Notes: a model not told the origin generated them from the letters alone. Shown: positions 1-9,644, counted from the first letter of the stretch. The stretch is DNA of 64,000 bases from Paenibacillus sp. UNC499MF (GCF_900107975.1 NZ_FNVF01000009.1:124001-188000); one strand, 5' to 3'. Translations and numbers: made by a program.

Positions 1-2
1 CG

Positions 3-3000
3 CAATTGATTTCCCTTCCCGATGTAGAGGATGCGGTTGTGGTCGTCCGCGAACAGGCAAGCGGCGACAAGGAGCTGTGCGCATATGTGGTCGCTTCGGA
101 CAAGCTCTCTTCGCGGGAATGGCGGAGAAAGCTGAAAGACAAGCTGCCGGAGGCAATGATACCGGCCTATATCGCGGCGATTGACGCGATACCCCTAACG
201 TCGAACGGGAAAGTGGACCGGCGCGCCCTCCCGGAGCCGGAATTCGGGCTTCGGGAACGGGGAATTCCGGAGCTGCCGCGAGACGGGATGGAAGAGCGCG
301 TCGCCGCCATTTGGCAGGAAGTGCTGGGCGATACGGCCGGGCCAATCGGTATTCACGAAGACTTTTTCGAGCTTGGCGGCCATTCCTTGAAGGCTGCCGT
401 GCTGGCGGGCAAGCTGCAGCAGGCAACAGGCGCCCTGGTTCCGCTCAGCGTGATATTCGAGCTTACTTCCATTGCGGAAATGGCTGCCTGGCTGAAGGAG
501 CGGGACGTCAGCGCTGCGGCGGCCGAGCCGATCCCGAAGGCGGAAAGCCGCGAATGGTATCCGATGTCGCGCGCCCAGCGCCGCCAATATATGATGCAGA
601 TGCTGGCCGGGGACGCCACCATGTATCATGTGCCGTTCGCGCTCCGTTTGCAGGGCAGACTGGATGCGGCCCGGCTGGAAAACGCGTTTACGGCGCTGAT
701 CGGCCGTCACGAAAGCTTGCGGACGACCTTTCATATGACAAAGGACGAGTTCAGACAAAAAATTCATCCGCCGTATGCATTCAAGCTGGAGACGCTGGAA
801 CGCGCAGCGATGATCGGGGACGAAGCACTGCGGGGAAGGGTGCCGGACGGCGCCGAGGTAACGAGGCTGATGGAAGTTTTCCGGCGCCCGTTCCATCTGG
901 ACAAGCTGCCGCTTATACGCGCGGGGCTGCTGCGGCTGAATGAGGATGATCATCTGCTGCTGCTGGATGTTCATCACATTATTACGGACGGCGTATCCTC
1001 CGGTTTGCTCGTGAATGAGCTGTCGCAGCTGTATGCCGGACAAGCGCTGCCGGAGCTGCGCGTGCAGTACAGCGATTATGCGGTGTGGCAGGAAGCAGGA
1101 TTTGCTAACGCCGCTTATGCGGAGCATGAGCGGTACTGGATGGACATCTTCGAAGGCAAGCTTTCTGTGCTGGAGCTGCCGACGGATCGGCCGCGGCCGT
1201 CCCTGCCGAGCTATAAGGGCCGCCGCCATACGTTCCGGCTGGACGTGCGGACAACGGCGGAGGCGCGAAAGCTGGCGCGGGAAGCGAAGACGACGCTGTA
1301 TACCGTGCTGCTGGGCGCTTTTGCCGCGATGCTGTCCAAATACAGCGGGCAGGCCGAAGTGATAGTGGGCACCCCTGCCGCCGGCAGGGATCATGCGGAT
1401 ACACATGGCATGATTGGCATGTTCGTCAACACGCTGGCGCTGCGGACGAGGCCCGAAAGAGACAAGACAGTACGCGCCTATATGGCGGAGCTGCATAACC
1501 ATGTCGTAGAGGCGCTTTCACGCCAGACGTATCCTTTCGAGGAACTGGTTGAAGGACTGAAGGCAGATAGTGACAGAAGCCGCAATCCTCTTTTTGACGC
1601 CATGTTTGTCTTGCAGAATATGGACCGGGCGGCAATGGAAGCAGGCGGCCTTGTCTTTGGAGAAATACCGTTCGACTCGGGGACAAGCAAGTTCGACCTG
1701 ACTTTGGAAGCGGTGGAGCGGGAAGCGGAAATCGAGCTTCAGCTGGAGTATGCAACGGATTTGTTTCATGAAGAAACCGCGCGCCGTATGGCGGAAAGCT
1801 ATACCGTACTCCTGCGGGAGATGTGCGGATCGCTTGATCGCACGGTCGGCGAGCTTGAGCTGATGAGTGAAAGCGAGCGGGAGCAATTGCTGGCTCTGTT
1901 GGCGGGAAGAAGCATGCCGGTACAAGCGGCGAGTATAGAGGGGAGCAAGGGTAGGATGGAAATTGGAGCTGGGAAAGGCATGACGGACCGGCAAGGAGAC
2001 GCGGCAGCGGCTTCCGCGCAAACAACGGCGGAATGGACGGGGTTTGTACAGGAAGTGGAACGCCAGGCGGCTCGCACACCGGATGCGGCGGCAATTCAGT
2101 TCGGCGCGGAAACGGTGACGTACGCCGAGCTGAACGAACGCGCGAATCGGCTTGCCCACTCCTTGCGGGCGAAGGGTGTGGGGCCCGAGCGCATTGTCGC
2201 GCTGATGGCGTCCCGCAGCCCGCTGCTGCTTGTCGCTATTTTGGGTGTTCTGAAAACCGGAGGCGCATATGTCGCCATTGATCCCGCTTACCCGAAAGAG
2301 AGGATCGACTGGATGCTTGAGGATTGCGGCGAAGCGCTTCTTCTGACGGAAAAAGCATATGCAGGAATCGTAACGAGTGCCGCTGCCGAGTGGTATCTGG
2401 ACGATTCGGAGCTGTATGCGGCGGACAGAGGCAATCCGGAGTATGTCCATAAACCGGACCAGTTGGCGTACGTACTGTATACGTCTGGCTCGACCGGGCG
2501 TCCAAAAGGAGTAATGATCGAGCATCGCGGGCTGGCACATTTTATCGGCGGTTTCCGGAACCGGATTCCGTTTGAGAAGGGCCAGAGCATCCTGGCGATG
2601 GCATCGGTCTCCTTTGATATTTTTGTCGTTGAAAATCTGCTTCCGCTCACGCTCGGTATGCGGATTGTACTCGCGAGCGATGAGGAGCGGGGCGACGCCG
2701 CCTTGCTTCAAGGCCTAATCGACGCGCACGGCGTCGATGTGCTGCAAATTACGCCGTCGCGCTTCAAATGGTGGATGAATCAGCGAGGCGAAACCGACGG
2801 CCTGAAAAAGCTGAGCATCTTGATGATCGGGGCGGAGCCGCTGACGGCCGACGTGCTCGGCAGGCTGCGCGCCGCTACCGGAGCCAGATTGTTTAATTTG
2901 TACGGTCCGACGGAGACGACGGTGTGGACCTCTATCCGGGAAGTGACCGAAGGCGAGGACATTTCGATCGGCACGCCGATCGAAGGTTCAATCATGATGG

Positions 3001-5180
3001 TGCTTGACGAAGGACTGAAACTGCAGCCGACAGGCGTCACGGGCGAAATTTGCATCGGCGGGCCCGGCGTCGGGCGCGGGTATCTCAGCCATCCCGAATG
3101 GGATGTCGCTTTTGTGTCGAATCCGTACGCGCCGGGCGAACGCATGTATCGGACGGGCGACCTTGGGCGCAGGCTTGAAAATGGGGAGTTTGTCTACGCG
3201 GGGCGCCGGGATTTCCAGGTGAAAATCAGGGGCCACCGGATTGAAATCGGTGAAATAGAACAGGTGCTGCTTCGCCATGAACAGGTGAAGGAAACGGTCG
3301 TCACCGTGTTTCAGGAAGAAGATGAGGAATATGCGCTTTGCGCGTATGTCGTTTTGCAGAACGTCCCTGAAGCGGATGCGGAGCCGGACGGAGCCGTGCC
3401 ATCAGGCCGGCTGACCGGGGAGCTGCGCGAATATCTCGGGGACAAGCTGCCTTCTTATATAGTTCCGGCCTTCATGGTCGTTCTGGATGCGATTCCGCTT
3501 ACGCCGACGGGCAAAATCGACAGAAGGGCACTGCCGAAGCCGGGGCTGGACGACGCGGGCAAACGCGAGCTTGTTCCGCTATCGACGGATACCGAGCGCA
3601 AGCTGGCGGAGATTTGGAAGGAGCTGCTCGGTACGGATGCGATCAGCGCGAAGGACAGCTTTTTCGAACTGGGCGGACATTCGCTGAAAGCGGCGGGCAT
3701 GATCAGCCGCATTGCGGAACGCTTTAGCATTCAAATTCCGCTGCGCGATATATTTATGAATCCTACGCTTGAAGGTTTAGCGGCCCATCTGGACACTAGC
3801 GGAACCGTCGCGGCCGCACGTATTCCGAAGCAGCCGGAGCGCGAGCATTACCCGATGTCGAGAGCGCAGCGCCGCCAATTTATGATGGGGCTGATCTCGG
3901 ACGAGGCAACGATGTACCATGTGCCGTTCGCCGTGCATATGCAGGGTAAGCTCGATGTGGAGCGGCTGGAGGAAGCTTTCCTTGCGGTGATGCGGCGCCA
4001 TGAATCGCTTAGAACGACGTTCCATCACGAGGAGGACGAGTTCCTCCAGCGCGTGCACGCGGAGCCGGTATTTACGCTGGAGCGGGGCGCCCGGCTGAGA
4101 ATGGCGGCGGGCAAGCTGCTCGCGGAAGGTGGAGACGACGCGTTGTTCGGCGGCATCGGCACGCTGATGGAGAGATTTATCCGTCCGTTTGACCTCAGCA
4201 GCCTCCCCTTGTTCCGGGCCGGATTGATTCCGCTTGGCGAGGAGCGCCATCTGCTGCTGCTGGATTTTCATCATATTATTACCGACGGCGTCTCCGTCAG
4301 CGTCCTGCTGCAGGAACTGACCACCTTGTACGGCGGCGGCGTGCTTCCGGAGCTGGATATCCAGTACCGGGACTACTCGGTATGGCAGGAAGAACGAATC
4401 GGCAGCGAGACCTATATGGGGCATGAGCGCTACTGGCTGGAGGCGTTCGAAGGGGAACTGCCGACGCTGGAGCTTAAGACGTCCTTGCCAAGACCGGAAC
4501 TTCAAAACTTCGAAGGCGGTCTGATCGGCTTCAAACTGGATGAGGAGCTGACGCTCAAAATCAAGGCATTTGCGCGTGAGCGCGGCACGACATTGTATAC
4601 GGTGATGCTCGGCGCTTATTCGATGCTGCTGAGCAAATGGAGCGGTAAGGAGGATATCATCGTCGGCACGCCGGTAGCAGGCCGCAATCATGCGCAGCTG
4701 GAAGCGCTGATCGGGATGTTCGTCAATACGGTCGCGATTCGCAGCTTCCCGGAATCGTACCGGACAGTCGGCGACTATTTGACGGAGCTGCATGAGGATG
4801 TGCTGCGGGCGCTGGAGCATCAGAATTATCCGTTCGAGGATCTGGTGCAAAAGCTGGGAATCGAACAGGACCGCAGCCGCAATCCGCTGTTCGATACGAT
4901 GTTTATTTTGCAAAATATCGACCGCGTCGCTTACCGTTCGGGCGGCATTGAATTCGACCCCAAGGAGTTCGATCCGGGCGTCAGCAAATTCGATTTGACG
5001 CTTGAAGCGGCGGAGCGGGACGGCGGGATCCGCTTTGCGCTGGAATATGCGACAAGTCTTTTCAGCGAAGAGACCGTCCGGGCGATGGGGAATGATTATA
5101 CGGCAATTTTACGCGCGCTTGTCGAAGACGGAGCAAAGAAAAAAATCAGTGCCGTGCTTGCGGAAAGCAGGCTTGCTTGA
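3..5180 (+). CDS. Nonribosomal peptide synthetase, 3' part, (A)-T-C-A-T-C
   Basis: Multimodular NRPS whose 5' end lies outside the window. Seen in order: the end of an adenylation domain (SNGKVDRR near residue 67), a carrier domain (LGGHSLKAA near 124), a condensation domain (SRAQRRQ near 189, HHIITDG at 323-329), a full adenylation domain (about 690-1175; TSGSTGRPKG near 825, VKIRGHRIE near 1070), a second carrier (LGGHSLKAA near 1222) and a final condensation domain (HHIITDG from 1422) that runs to the stop. There is no epimerase, reductase or thioesterase. By comparison with GrsA, the specificity residues of the complete A domain read about D-I-V-Q-M-G-L-V-W-K, close to the known glycine code DILQLGLIWK; glycine is an inference. 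Cytoplasmic assembly-line enzyme; first gene of the operon seen here. Confidence 0.95.
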   Translation, partial: QLISLPDVEDAVVVVREQASGDKELCAYVVASDKLSSREWRRKLKDKLPEAMIPAYIAAIDAIPLTSNGKVDRRALPEPEFGLRERGIPELPRDGMEERVAAIWQEVLGDTAGPIGIHEDFFELGGHSLKAAVLAGKLQQATGALVPLSVIFELTSIAEMAAWLKERDVSAAAAEPIPKAESREWYPMSRAQRRQYMMQMLAGDATMYHVPFALRLQGRLDAARLENAFTALIGRHESLRTTFHMTKDEFRQKIHPPYAFKLETLERAAMIGDEALRGRVPDGAEVTRLMEVFRRPFHLDKLPLIRAGLLRLNEDDHLLLLDVHHIITDGVSSGLLVNELSQLYAGQALPELRVQYSDYAVWQEAGFANAAYAEHERYWMDIFEGKLSVLELPTDRPRPSLPSYKGRRHTFRLDVRTTAEARKLAREAKTTLYTVLLGAFAAMLSKYSGQAEVIVGTPAAGRDHADTHGMIGMFVNTLALRTRPERDKTVRAYMAELHNHVVEALSRQTYPFEELVEGLKADSDRSRNPLFDAMFVLQNMDRAAMEAGGLVFGEIPFDSGTSKFDLTLEAVEREAEIELQLEYATDLFHEETARRMAESYTVLLREMCGSLDRTVGELELMSESEREQLLALLAGRSMPVQAASIEGSKGRMEIGAGKGMTDRQGDAAAASAQTTAEWTGFVQEVERQAARTPDAAAIQFGAETVTYAELNERANRLAHSLRAKGVGPERIVALMASRSPLLLVAILGVLKTGGAYVAIDPAYPKERIDWMLEDCGEALLLTEKAYAGIVTSAAAEWYLDDSELYAADRGNPEYVHKPDQLAYVLYTSGSTGRPKGVMIEHRGLAHFIGGFRNRIPFEKGQSILAMASVSFDIFVVENLLPLTLGMRIVLASDEERGDAALLQGLIDAHGVDVLQITPSRFKWWMNQRGETDGLKKLSILMIGAEPLTADVLGRLRAATGARLFNLYGPTETTVWTSIREVTEGEDISIGTPIEGSIMMVLDEGLKLQPTGVTGEICIGGPGVGRGYLSHPEWDVAFVSNPYAPGERMYRTGDLGRRLENGEFVYAGRRDFQVKIRGHRIEIGEIEQVLLRHEQVKETVVTVFQEEDEEYALCAYVVLQNVPEADAEPDGAVPSGRLTGELREYLGDKLPSYIVPAFMVVLDAIPLTPTGKIDRRALPKPGLDDAGKRELVPLSTDTERKLAEIWKELLGTDAISAKDSFFELGGHSLKAAGMISRIAERFSIQIPLRDIFMNPTLEGLAAHLDTSGTVAAARIPKQPEREHYPMSRAQRRQFMMGLISDEATMYHVPFAVHMQGKLDVERLEEAFLAVMRRHESLRTTFHHEEDEFLQRVHAEPVFTLERGARLRMAAGKLLAEGGDDALFGGIGTLMERFIRPFDLSSLPLFRAGLIPLGEERHLLLLDFHHIITDGVSVSVLLQELTTLYGGGVLPELDIQYRDYSVWQEERIGSETYMGHERYWLEAFEGELPTLELKTSLPRPELQNFEGGLIGFKLDEELTLKIKAFARERGTTLYTVMLGAYSMLLSKWSGKEDIIVGTPVAGRNHAQLEALIGMFVNTVAIRSFPESYRTVGDYLTELHEDVLRALEHQNYPFEDLVQKLGIEQDRSRNPLFDTMFILQNIDRVAYRSGGIEFDPKEFDPGVSKFDLTLEAAERDGGIRFALEYATSLFSEETVRAMGNDYTAILRALVEDGAKKKISAVLAESRLA

Positions 5181-5213
5181 ACCACCATTCTGAGCTTAAG
5201 GGGGCGGCGAACG

Positions 5214-6185
5214 ATGAAGCTGTCGATGAAAAGGAAACCGTTTAACGAGTTTTGGATGAACTGCATGCTGAACCAGGCGTTTTCCATTGCGGTGTCGGAG
5301 GAGCCCAGCTACAGGGATGCGGCGTATTTGAACATTTACCGGTATTATCCTTGGGAGGCCGCAACAGACAAGGACTTCCGCTATCCGACAATTGACACGC
5401 TGTATTATATGGACGATCCGGCCAGATTCCCGCTGTCGCAGGTGATCCGCTATATTGAGCCCGGTCATTTCCGCAGCAAGGAAACGGTGCCGGATGAAAT
5501 CAGGGCGATGCTTGCGGGCGGACGCAGCTTGAGTGTAAACGTCGATCTGTATGACTGGTTGCCGGGCAGCATGGCCTGGAAAAAATTCCATTGGTATCAT
5601 TATTCGCTGTTTAACGGATACGACAAGGAGCGCGGCGTCTTCTACGTCATCGACGATACGCTTGCGGGCTACGAGGAGCACGAGGTGCCGGAGGAAAGGC
5701 TGCTCAAGGCGTACGGCAACTCGGAATACAATGTGAACCCGGACTATTTGGGGCCTGCCTTCTACGTATACAACCTGCAGGAAAAGATTCGGCCCTACGA
5801 GCTGAAGCTGTCTGAAGTGGTTGAAAATGCGGAGCGGCTGGCGAGGGAGCTTGACGAGTTCTCGTTAGAGGGCATGTGGAATGTAGATTCCGACCCGGAG
5901 AAAAAGCAGGCTCATTTGACTTATGGCCTTGTCGGCGTCAACATCATCTGCAACCGGCATATCGCGAACATGTCGCTGCTCCGCTCCATGCGGGAGAAGA
6001 ATCTGATCGGCGAAGCGCTGCATGAGTCGCTGTCCGGTCAGCTTGGGGCAGTGAAAGACGGATGGGATCTGGTGAAGGACCGATTTGTGACGGGAGACTT
6101 CGAACGCGGCAGAGAGCTGGCGCTCGCGGCCGATTTGTTTGCGAAGGAAAAAGCTTTCTGGACCACGCTTGCCGCCGGCGCGTAA
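5214..6185 (+). CDS. BtrH-like acyltransferase (butirosin biosynthesis H family)
   Basis: 323-aa protein with the look of the BtrH N-terminal family, a C39-peptidase-like fold. In butirosin biosynthesis BtrH moves an acyl group from an acyl carrier protein to an aminoglycoside amine. Cys17 (FNEFWMNC), His126/His129 (HWYHYSLFNGYD) and Asp147/Asp148 (YVIDD) could form the Cys-His-Asp site. The C-terminal half (from about 190) is helical and typical of these two-domain proteins. It starts 33 nt after the NRPS stop behind AAGGGGGCGG, so it is cotranscribed. Next to an NRPS that ends in a condensation domain, a role in tailoring or transferring the product is inferred. A broken homologue fused to an ACP fragment lies at 59933-60375. 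Confidence 0.75.
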   Translation: MKLSMKRKPFNEFWMNCMLNQAFSIAVSEEPSYRDAAYLNIYRYYPWEAATDKDFRYPTIDTLYYMDDPARFPLSQVIRYIEPGHFRSKETVPDEIRAMLAGGRSLSVNVDLYDWLPGSMAWKKFHWYHYSLFNGYDKERGVFYVIDDTLAGYEEHEVPEERLLKAYGNSEYNVNPDYLGPAFYVYNLQEKIRPYELKLSEVVENAERLARELDEFSLEGMWNVDSDPEKKQAHLTYGLVGVNIICNRHIANMSLLRSMREKNLIGEALHESLSGQLGAVKDGWDLVKDRFVTGDFERGRELALAADLFAKEKAFWTTLAAGA

Positions 6186-6225
6186 AGGCAGCTTGCGTCA
6201 ACATGTTACCCGGGAGGCGGGCGTT

Positions 6226-6942
6226 ATGACGATATCTTTAATTTGTTTGCCGTATGCAGGAGGTTCCGCACAAGTGTACAAACGCTGGACGAACCGGCTG
6301 CATCCTGGCGTGCGTCTGGTGCCAGCCGAACTGGCGGGTAGGGGAAGCCGCATGGACGAGCCGTTCTATGCCGACGCGGCGGAGGCCGTCCGGGATTTGC
6401 TGCCGCTGGTGCGGGAGACGGCGCTTGGCTCCGACTCGTATGCTTTGTTCGGCCACAGCATGGGAAGCCTGCTCGGGTATGAGGTGCTGCATGCGCTGCG
6501 GGAAGAAGGATTCCCGCTGCCTGCGGCAGTCTTCCTCTCCGGCAGAGGGGCGCCGCATTGCGAGCAGAAGGAGGCTCGCCCGATCCACATGCTGCCGGAT
6601 GACGAGTTTCTAGGCGAACTGAAACGGCTCGGCGGCATGCCGGACGAGCTGTTCAGGCATCGGGAGCTGCTGGATATGTTTATGCCGATTCTAAGAGCCG
6701 ACTTTAAGCTTGTCGGCGAATACGAGCATGTGAAGCGGCCTCCGCTGCCGCTCCGGCTCACTATCTTGAGCGGCAAGGACGACAGCTGCGTCAAAGGCCC
6801 GCTCGGTGAATGGGAGCGTTATGCGACAAGAGGCTGCGAACTGATGCTGTTTGAAGGCGGGCATTTTTTCCTGCATGAGCGGGAGCCCGATATTGTAACG
6901 GTGATAAACAAAATGCTGACCGAGGCGCCTGCCCCGATCTGA
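6226..6942 (+). CDS. Type II thioesterase (GrsT-like)
   Basis: 238-aa alpha/beta hydrolase of the external thioesterase family that clears misprimed or stalled acyl groups from NRPS and PKS carrier domains. CLPYAGGSAQVY at the N-terminus, the nucleophile motif GHSMGS (Ser78) and EGGHFFLHE with the catalytic His near the C-terminus are all present, and the length is typical. ATG 6226 is chosen because GGGAGGCGG lies just upstream; the frame is open further upstream but overlaps the preceding gene. It acts in trans on the synthetase and does not replace a release domain. Confidence 0.9.
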   Translation: MTISLICLPYAGGSAQVYKRWTNRLHPGVRLVPAELAGRGSRMDEPFYADAAEAVRDLLPLVRETALGSDSYALFGHSMGSLLGYEVLHALREEGFPLPAAVFLSGRGAPHCEQKEARPIHMLPDDEFLGELKRLGGMPDELFRHRELLDMFMPILRADFKLVGEYEHVKRPPLPLRLTILSGKDDSCVKGPLGEWERYATRGCELMLFEGGHFFLHEREPDIVTVINKMLTEAPAPI

Positions 6943-6963
6943 CCCTGAGGAGCGTGATGGTAG

Positions 6964-8241
6964 ATGCTGAACAAACATACGATATGGTTTCCCGGTCAGG
7001 GCTCGCAGCGCGTCGGAATGGGAAAAGCGCTGAGCGAGCGGTATGCGGTCTTCAATAAGGCGATGGAGGAAGCGAACGAAGCGCTGGGCATGCGCCTTGA
7101 CAGCCTGATGTATGAGGGACCGATGACGGAGCTGACGCGGACAGACAATGCCCAGCCCGCTATTCTTGCCGTTGGCGTGGCGATGTTCCGCGTCTACAGC
7201 CGGGAATGGGGATACGCACCCGCGATGGCTGCCGGCCACAGCCTGGGCGAGATTACCGCTTTAACCTGCGCGGGGGCCATAACGTTCCCGGATGCGCTCA
7301 GGCTTGTACGCAGCCGCGGCGAATTCATGCAAGAGGCGGCCGCTGCGGGGATCGGCGCGATGGCCGCCGTGAACGGGCCGAGTCCTGATGTTGTCGCCGA
7401 AGTATGCTTGGAAACGAGCGCAGGCTGCGCGGACGGAAGCCGTATGGTTGTGGTATCGAATATGAATTCGGAGCGGCAAACGGTGATTTCAGGCCACAAA
7501 GAAGCCGTCCATGAAGCGTCCGAAAGACTGTCCGGCCTTGGGGCCGCAGTCATACAGCTGCAGGTAAGCGCGCCGTTCCACAGCCCGTTGATGGCCCCGG
7601 CTGCGGCACATTTTGCCAGAGTGCTGAGCCGCGTCTCGTTTGGAGAAATGAGTTTTCCCGTAGTTTCCTCTTTGACGGGTCAGCCTTACGGGAATACGGC
7701 GGAAATCGCGGGTATGCTGGCAAGGGGCCTGACGGACCCCGTCAATTGGCCGGCGGTTCTTGCATTTCAGAAGAGCATCGGCGTGACCGCTGCCGTGGAA
7801 CTGGGACCTGGCAATGTGTTGAAACGGCTGGCTCCACCGGGTGGAATGCGTGTATTCGCTTTTGACGACAAGGAGGATGAGGCGCATCTGGCTGCCGCAA
7901 GCCGGCAAACGGACGCATATCCGATTGAACTGCTGAATCGTTGTCTGGCTATCGCCACTTGCGTCCGCAACCGCAACTGGAACGCGGCCGAATATGAACA
8001 AGGCGTTGCTAAGCCATACCGCGGCGTGCAGCAGTTGGTCGAACGGCTGCGGGAGACGGGAGAGCAAGCGGCGGAGGCGCATGTCCGGCAAGCACTCGCG
8101 ATGCTGGAATCCGTATTTCGTACCAAAGGCGCGACCGCCGAAGAGCAAGAGCGGCGGCTTGCAAGACTGCAGGGTGAGTTCGGCCTGCGCTTGCCGGGCG
8201 TTTCTCCTGCCGGCCAGCCATACGCGGGGAGTCTATCATAG
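6964..8241 (+). CDS. Malonyl-CoA:ACP transacylase-like protein with C-terminal extension
   Basis: 425 aa. Residues 1 to about 310 match FabD-type acyltransferases: FPGQGSQRVGMG at the start, GHSLGE with nucleophile Ser93, and SAPFHSPLM carrying the second catalytic His. FabD is about 310 aa, so the last 110 residues are extra; they are charged, probably helical and contain no motif I recognise. The gene follows the thioesterase by 21 nt with a GGAG site. In this operon it more likely loads malonyl units on a PKS module or a free ACP in trans than serves fatty acid synthesis. No ketosynthase or intact ACP lies inside the window, so its partner should lie to the left. Confidence 0.85.
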   Translation: MLNKHTIWFPGQGSQRVGMGKALSERYAVFNKAMEEANEALGMRLDSLMYEGPMTELTRTDNAQPAILAVGVAMFRVYSREWGYAPAMAAGHSLGEITALTCAGAITFPDALRLVRSRGEFMQEAAAAGIGAMAAVNGPSPDVVAEVCLETSAGCADGSRMVVVSNMNSERQTVISGHKEAVHEASERLSGLGAAVIQLQVSAPFHSPLMAPAAAHFARVLSRVSFGEMSFPVVSSLTGQPYGNTAEIAGMLARGLTDPVNWPAVLAFQKSIGVTAAVELGPGNVLKRLAPPGGMRVFAFDDKEDEAHLAAASRQTDAYPIELLNRCLAIATCVRNRNWNAAEYEQGVAKPYRGVQQLVERLRETGEQAAEAHVRQALAMLESVFRTKGATAEEQERRLARLQGEFGLRLPGVSPAGQPYAGSLS

Positions 8242-8255
8242 GAAGGAGCGGAGGC

Positions 8256-9644
8256 ATGGGTATCCGGCCTGCCAGTGACGAGTTGGATCGGGATGGAGTT
8301 GAGCGCTCCGCGGAACTGCCGTCACCCGTGGAGATTTTGCAGGCATTGATCCGCTTCAATACAACCAATCCGCCGGGCGAGGAAGCCGCATGCATCCTGT
8401 ATATCCGGCAACTGCTTGAGAGTGCGGGCATTGAGACGCGGACCTATGCGCTTGATCCGGCCCGTCCCAACCTGCTGGCCAGATTAAAGGGCAGCGGGGA
8501 AGCACCTCCGCTGCTGCTTTACGGGCATGTTGACGTCGTTGGCACAGACAAACAAGCCTGGAGCCGCGACCCGTTTGGAGGCGACATTGAGGATGGCTTT
8601 GTCTGGGGGCGGGGCGCTCTTGATATGAAAGGCGGCGCGGCGATGCTCGTATCCGCTTTCCTCCGCGCCCATGTCCGCAAGCTGCCGCTGCGCGGCGATC
8701 TCATTCTGGCGATTGTCAGCGACGAGGAAGCGGGGGGCGAATACGGGGCTTCCTTCCTGGTCGAGCGGCATGCCGATTATTTTGCGGATGTAAAGTATGC
8801 GCTCGGCGAATTCGGCGGCTTCGCGTTTCATGCGCTGGGGAAAACCTTTTATCCGATTATGGTGGCGGAGAAGCAGCTGTGTTGGCTTAAAGCGACCATT
8901 CGGGGAGACGGAGGGCACGGCTCCATGGACAAGCCGGGAGCCGACTGTATGGCGCAATTGGGGGATATGCTTCAATCGCTTAACAGGAACAAACTGCCGA
9001 TCCGTACGGTACCGGCGGCGCGGCTGATGATTGAAGGCATGGCCGCCGCGCTGCCGCTGCTGCCGGCGCTTCTGCTGAGAGGGCTGCTGCGCCCCCGGCT
9101 GGGCGGCCTTATCCTGAAGCTGCTGGGGGAAAAGGGCGGGACGTTCGCCCCGCTTCTGCGCAATACGGTCAGCGCGACCGTCGTTCGCGGCGGCGAGAAA
9201 ATCAACGTTCATCCAAGCGAGATTACCGTCGAACTGGATGGCCGAACGCTGCCGGGCGTCACTCCGCAGCAATTTATAGACGAGCTGCGCCGATTCGCGA
9301 TTCCTGATTCAATCGCGCTGGAAGTTCTGCGGCATGACCCATGCGCCGCGGTTCCCGACATGGGGATGTTCGGTTTGCTGTCCGATGTGCTGAAAGAAGC
9401 GGATGAGGAAGCCGTTCCGGTGCCGATGCTGCTGCCCGGAGGAACGGACGGAAGATTGTTTGCCAGGCTCGGCATCCAGACCTACGGTTTCCTGCCCATG
9501 CCGCTTCCCAAGGACATGCAGTTTACCAAACTGATTCACGCGGCGGATGAACGCATTCCCGTAGAGGCCGTCGGGTTCGGTACGGATGCGATTTACCGGG
9601 TGCTCGAGCGGTATGGAGCACAGCCACAGTCCTCAGATGGTTAG
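8256..9644 (+). CDS. M20 family metallopeptidase/deacylase
   Basis: 462 aa, ArgE/DapE/carboxypeptidase G2 family of dinuclear zinc amidohydrolases. Visible metal and catalytic motifs: YGHVDVV (His91, Asp93), ALDMKGG (bridging Asp), DEEAGGEYG (general-base Glu) and LIHAADERIP (C-terminal His). A lid or dimerisation domain lies between. ATG 8256 follows GGAAGGAGCGGAGG. It is the last gene of the NRPS operon, 14 nt after the transacylase gene, and shares its high GC. It may trim an acyl or aminoacyl group from the product or a precursor, activate a protected compound, or give self-resistance; the sequence does not decide between these. Confidence 0.85.
   Translation: MGIRPASDELDRDGVERSAELPSPVEILQALIRFNTTNPPGEEAACILYIRQLLESAGIETRTYALDPARPNLLARLKGSGEAPPLLLYGHVDVVGTDKQAWSRDPFGGDIEDGFVWGRGALDMKGGAAMLVSAFLRAHVRKLPLRGDLILAIVSDEEAGGEYGASFLVERHADYFADVKYALGEFGGFAFHALGKTFYPIMVAEKQLCWLKATIRGDGGHGSMDKPGADCMAQLGDMLQSLNRNKLPIRTVPAARLMIEGMAAALPLLPALLLRGLLRPRLGGLILKLLGEKGGTFAPLLRNTVSATVVRGGEKINVHPSEITVELDGRTLPGVTPQQFIDELRRFAIPDSIALEVLRHDPCAAVPDMGMFGLLSDVLKEADEEAVPVPMLLPGGTDGRLFARLGIQTYGFLPMPLPKDMQFTKLIHAADERIPVEAVGFGTDAIYRVLERYGAQPQSSDG

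Noticed and set aside
195-4913. Long open frames on the minus strand across the NRPS gene (for example 195-1502, 1518-2711, 3777-4913)
   Set aside because: They lie opposite conserved NRPS domains and arise from GC-rich codon structure; no family similarity or ribosome sites.
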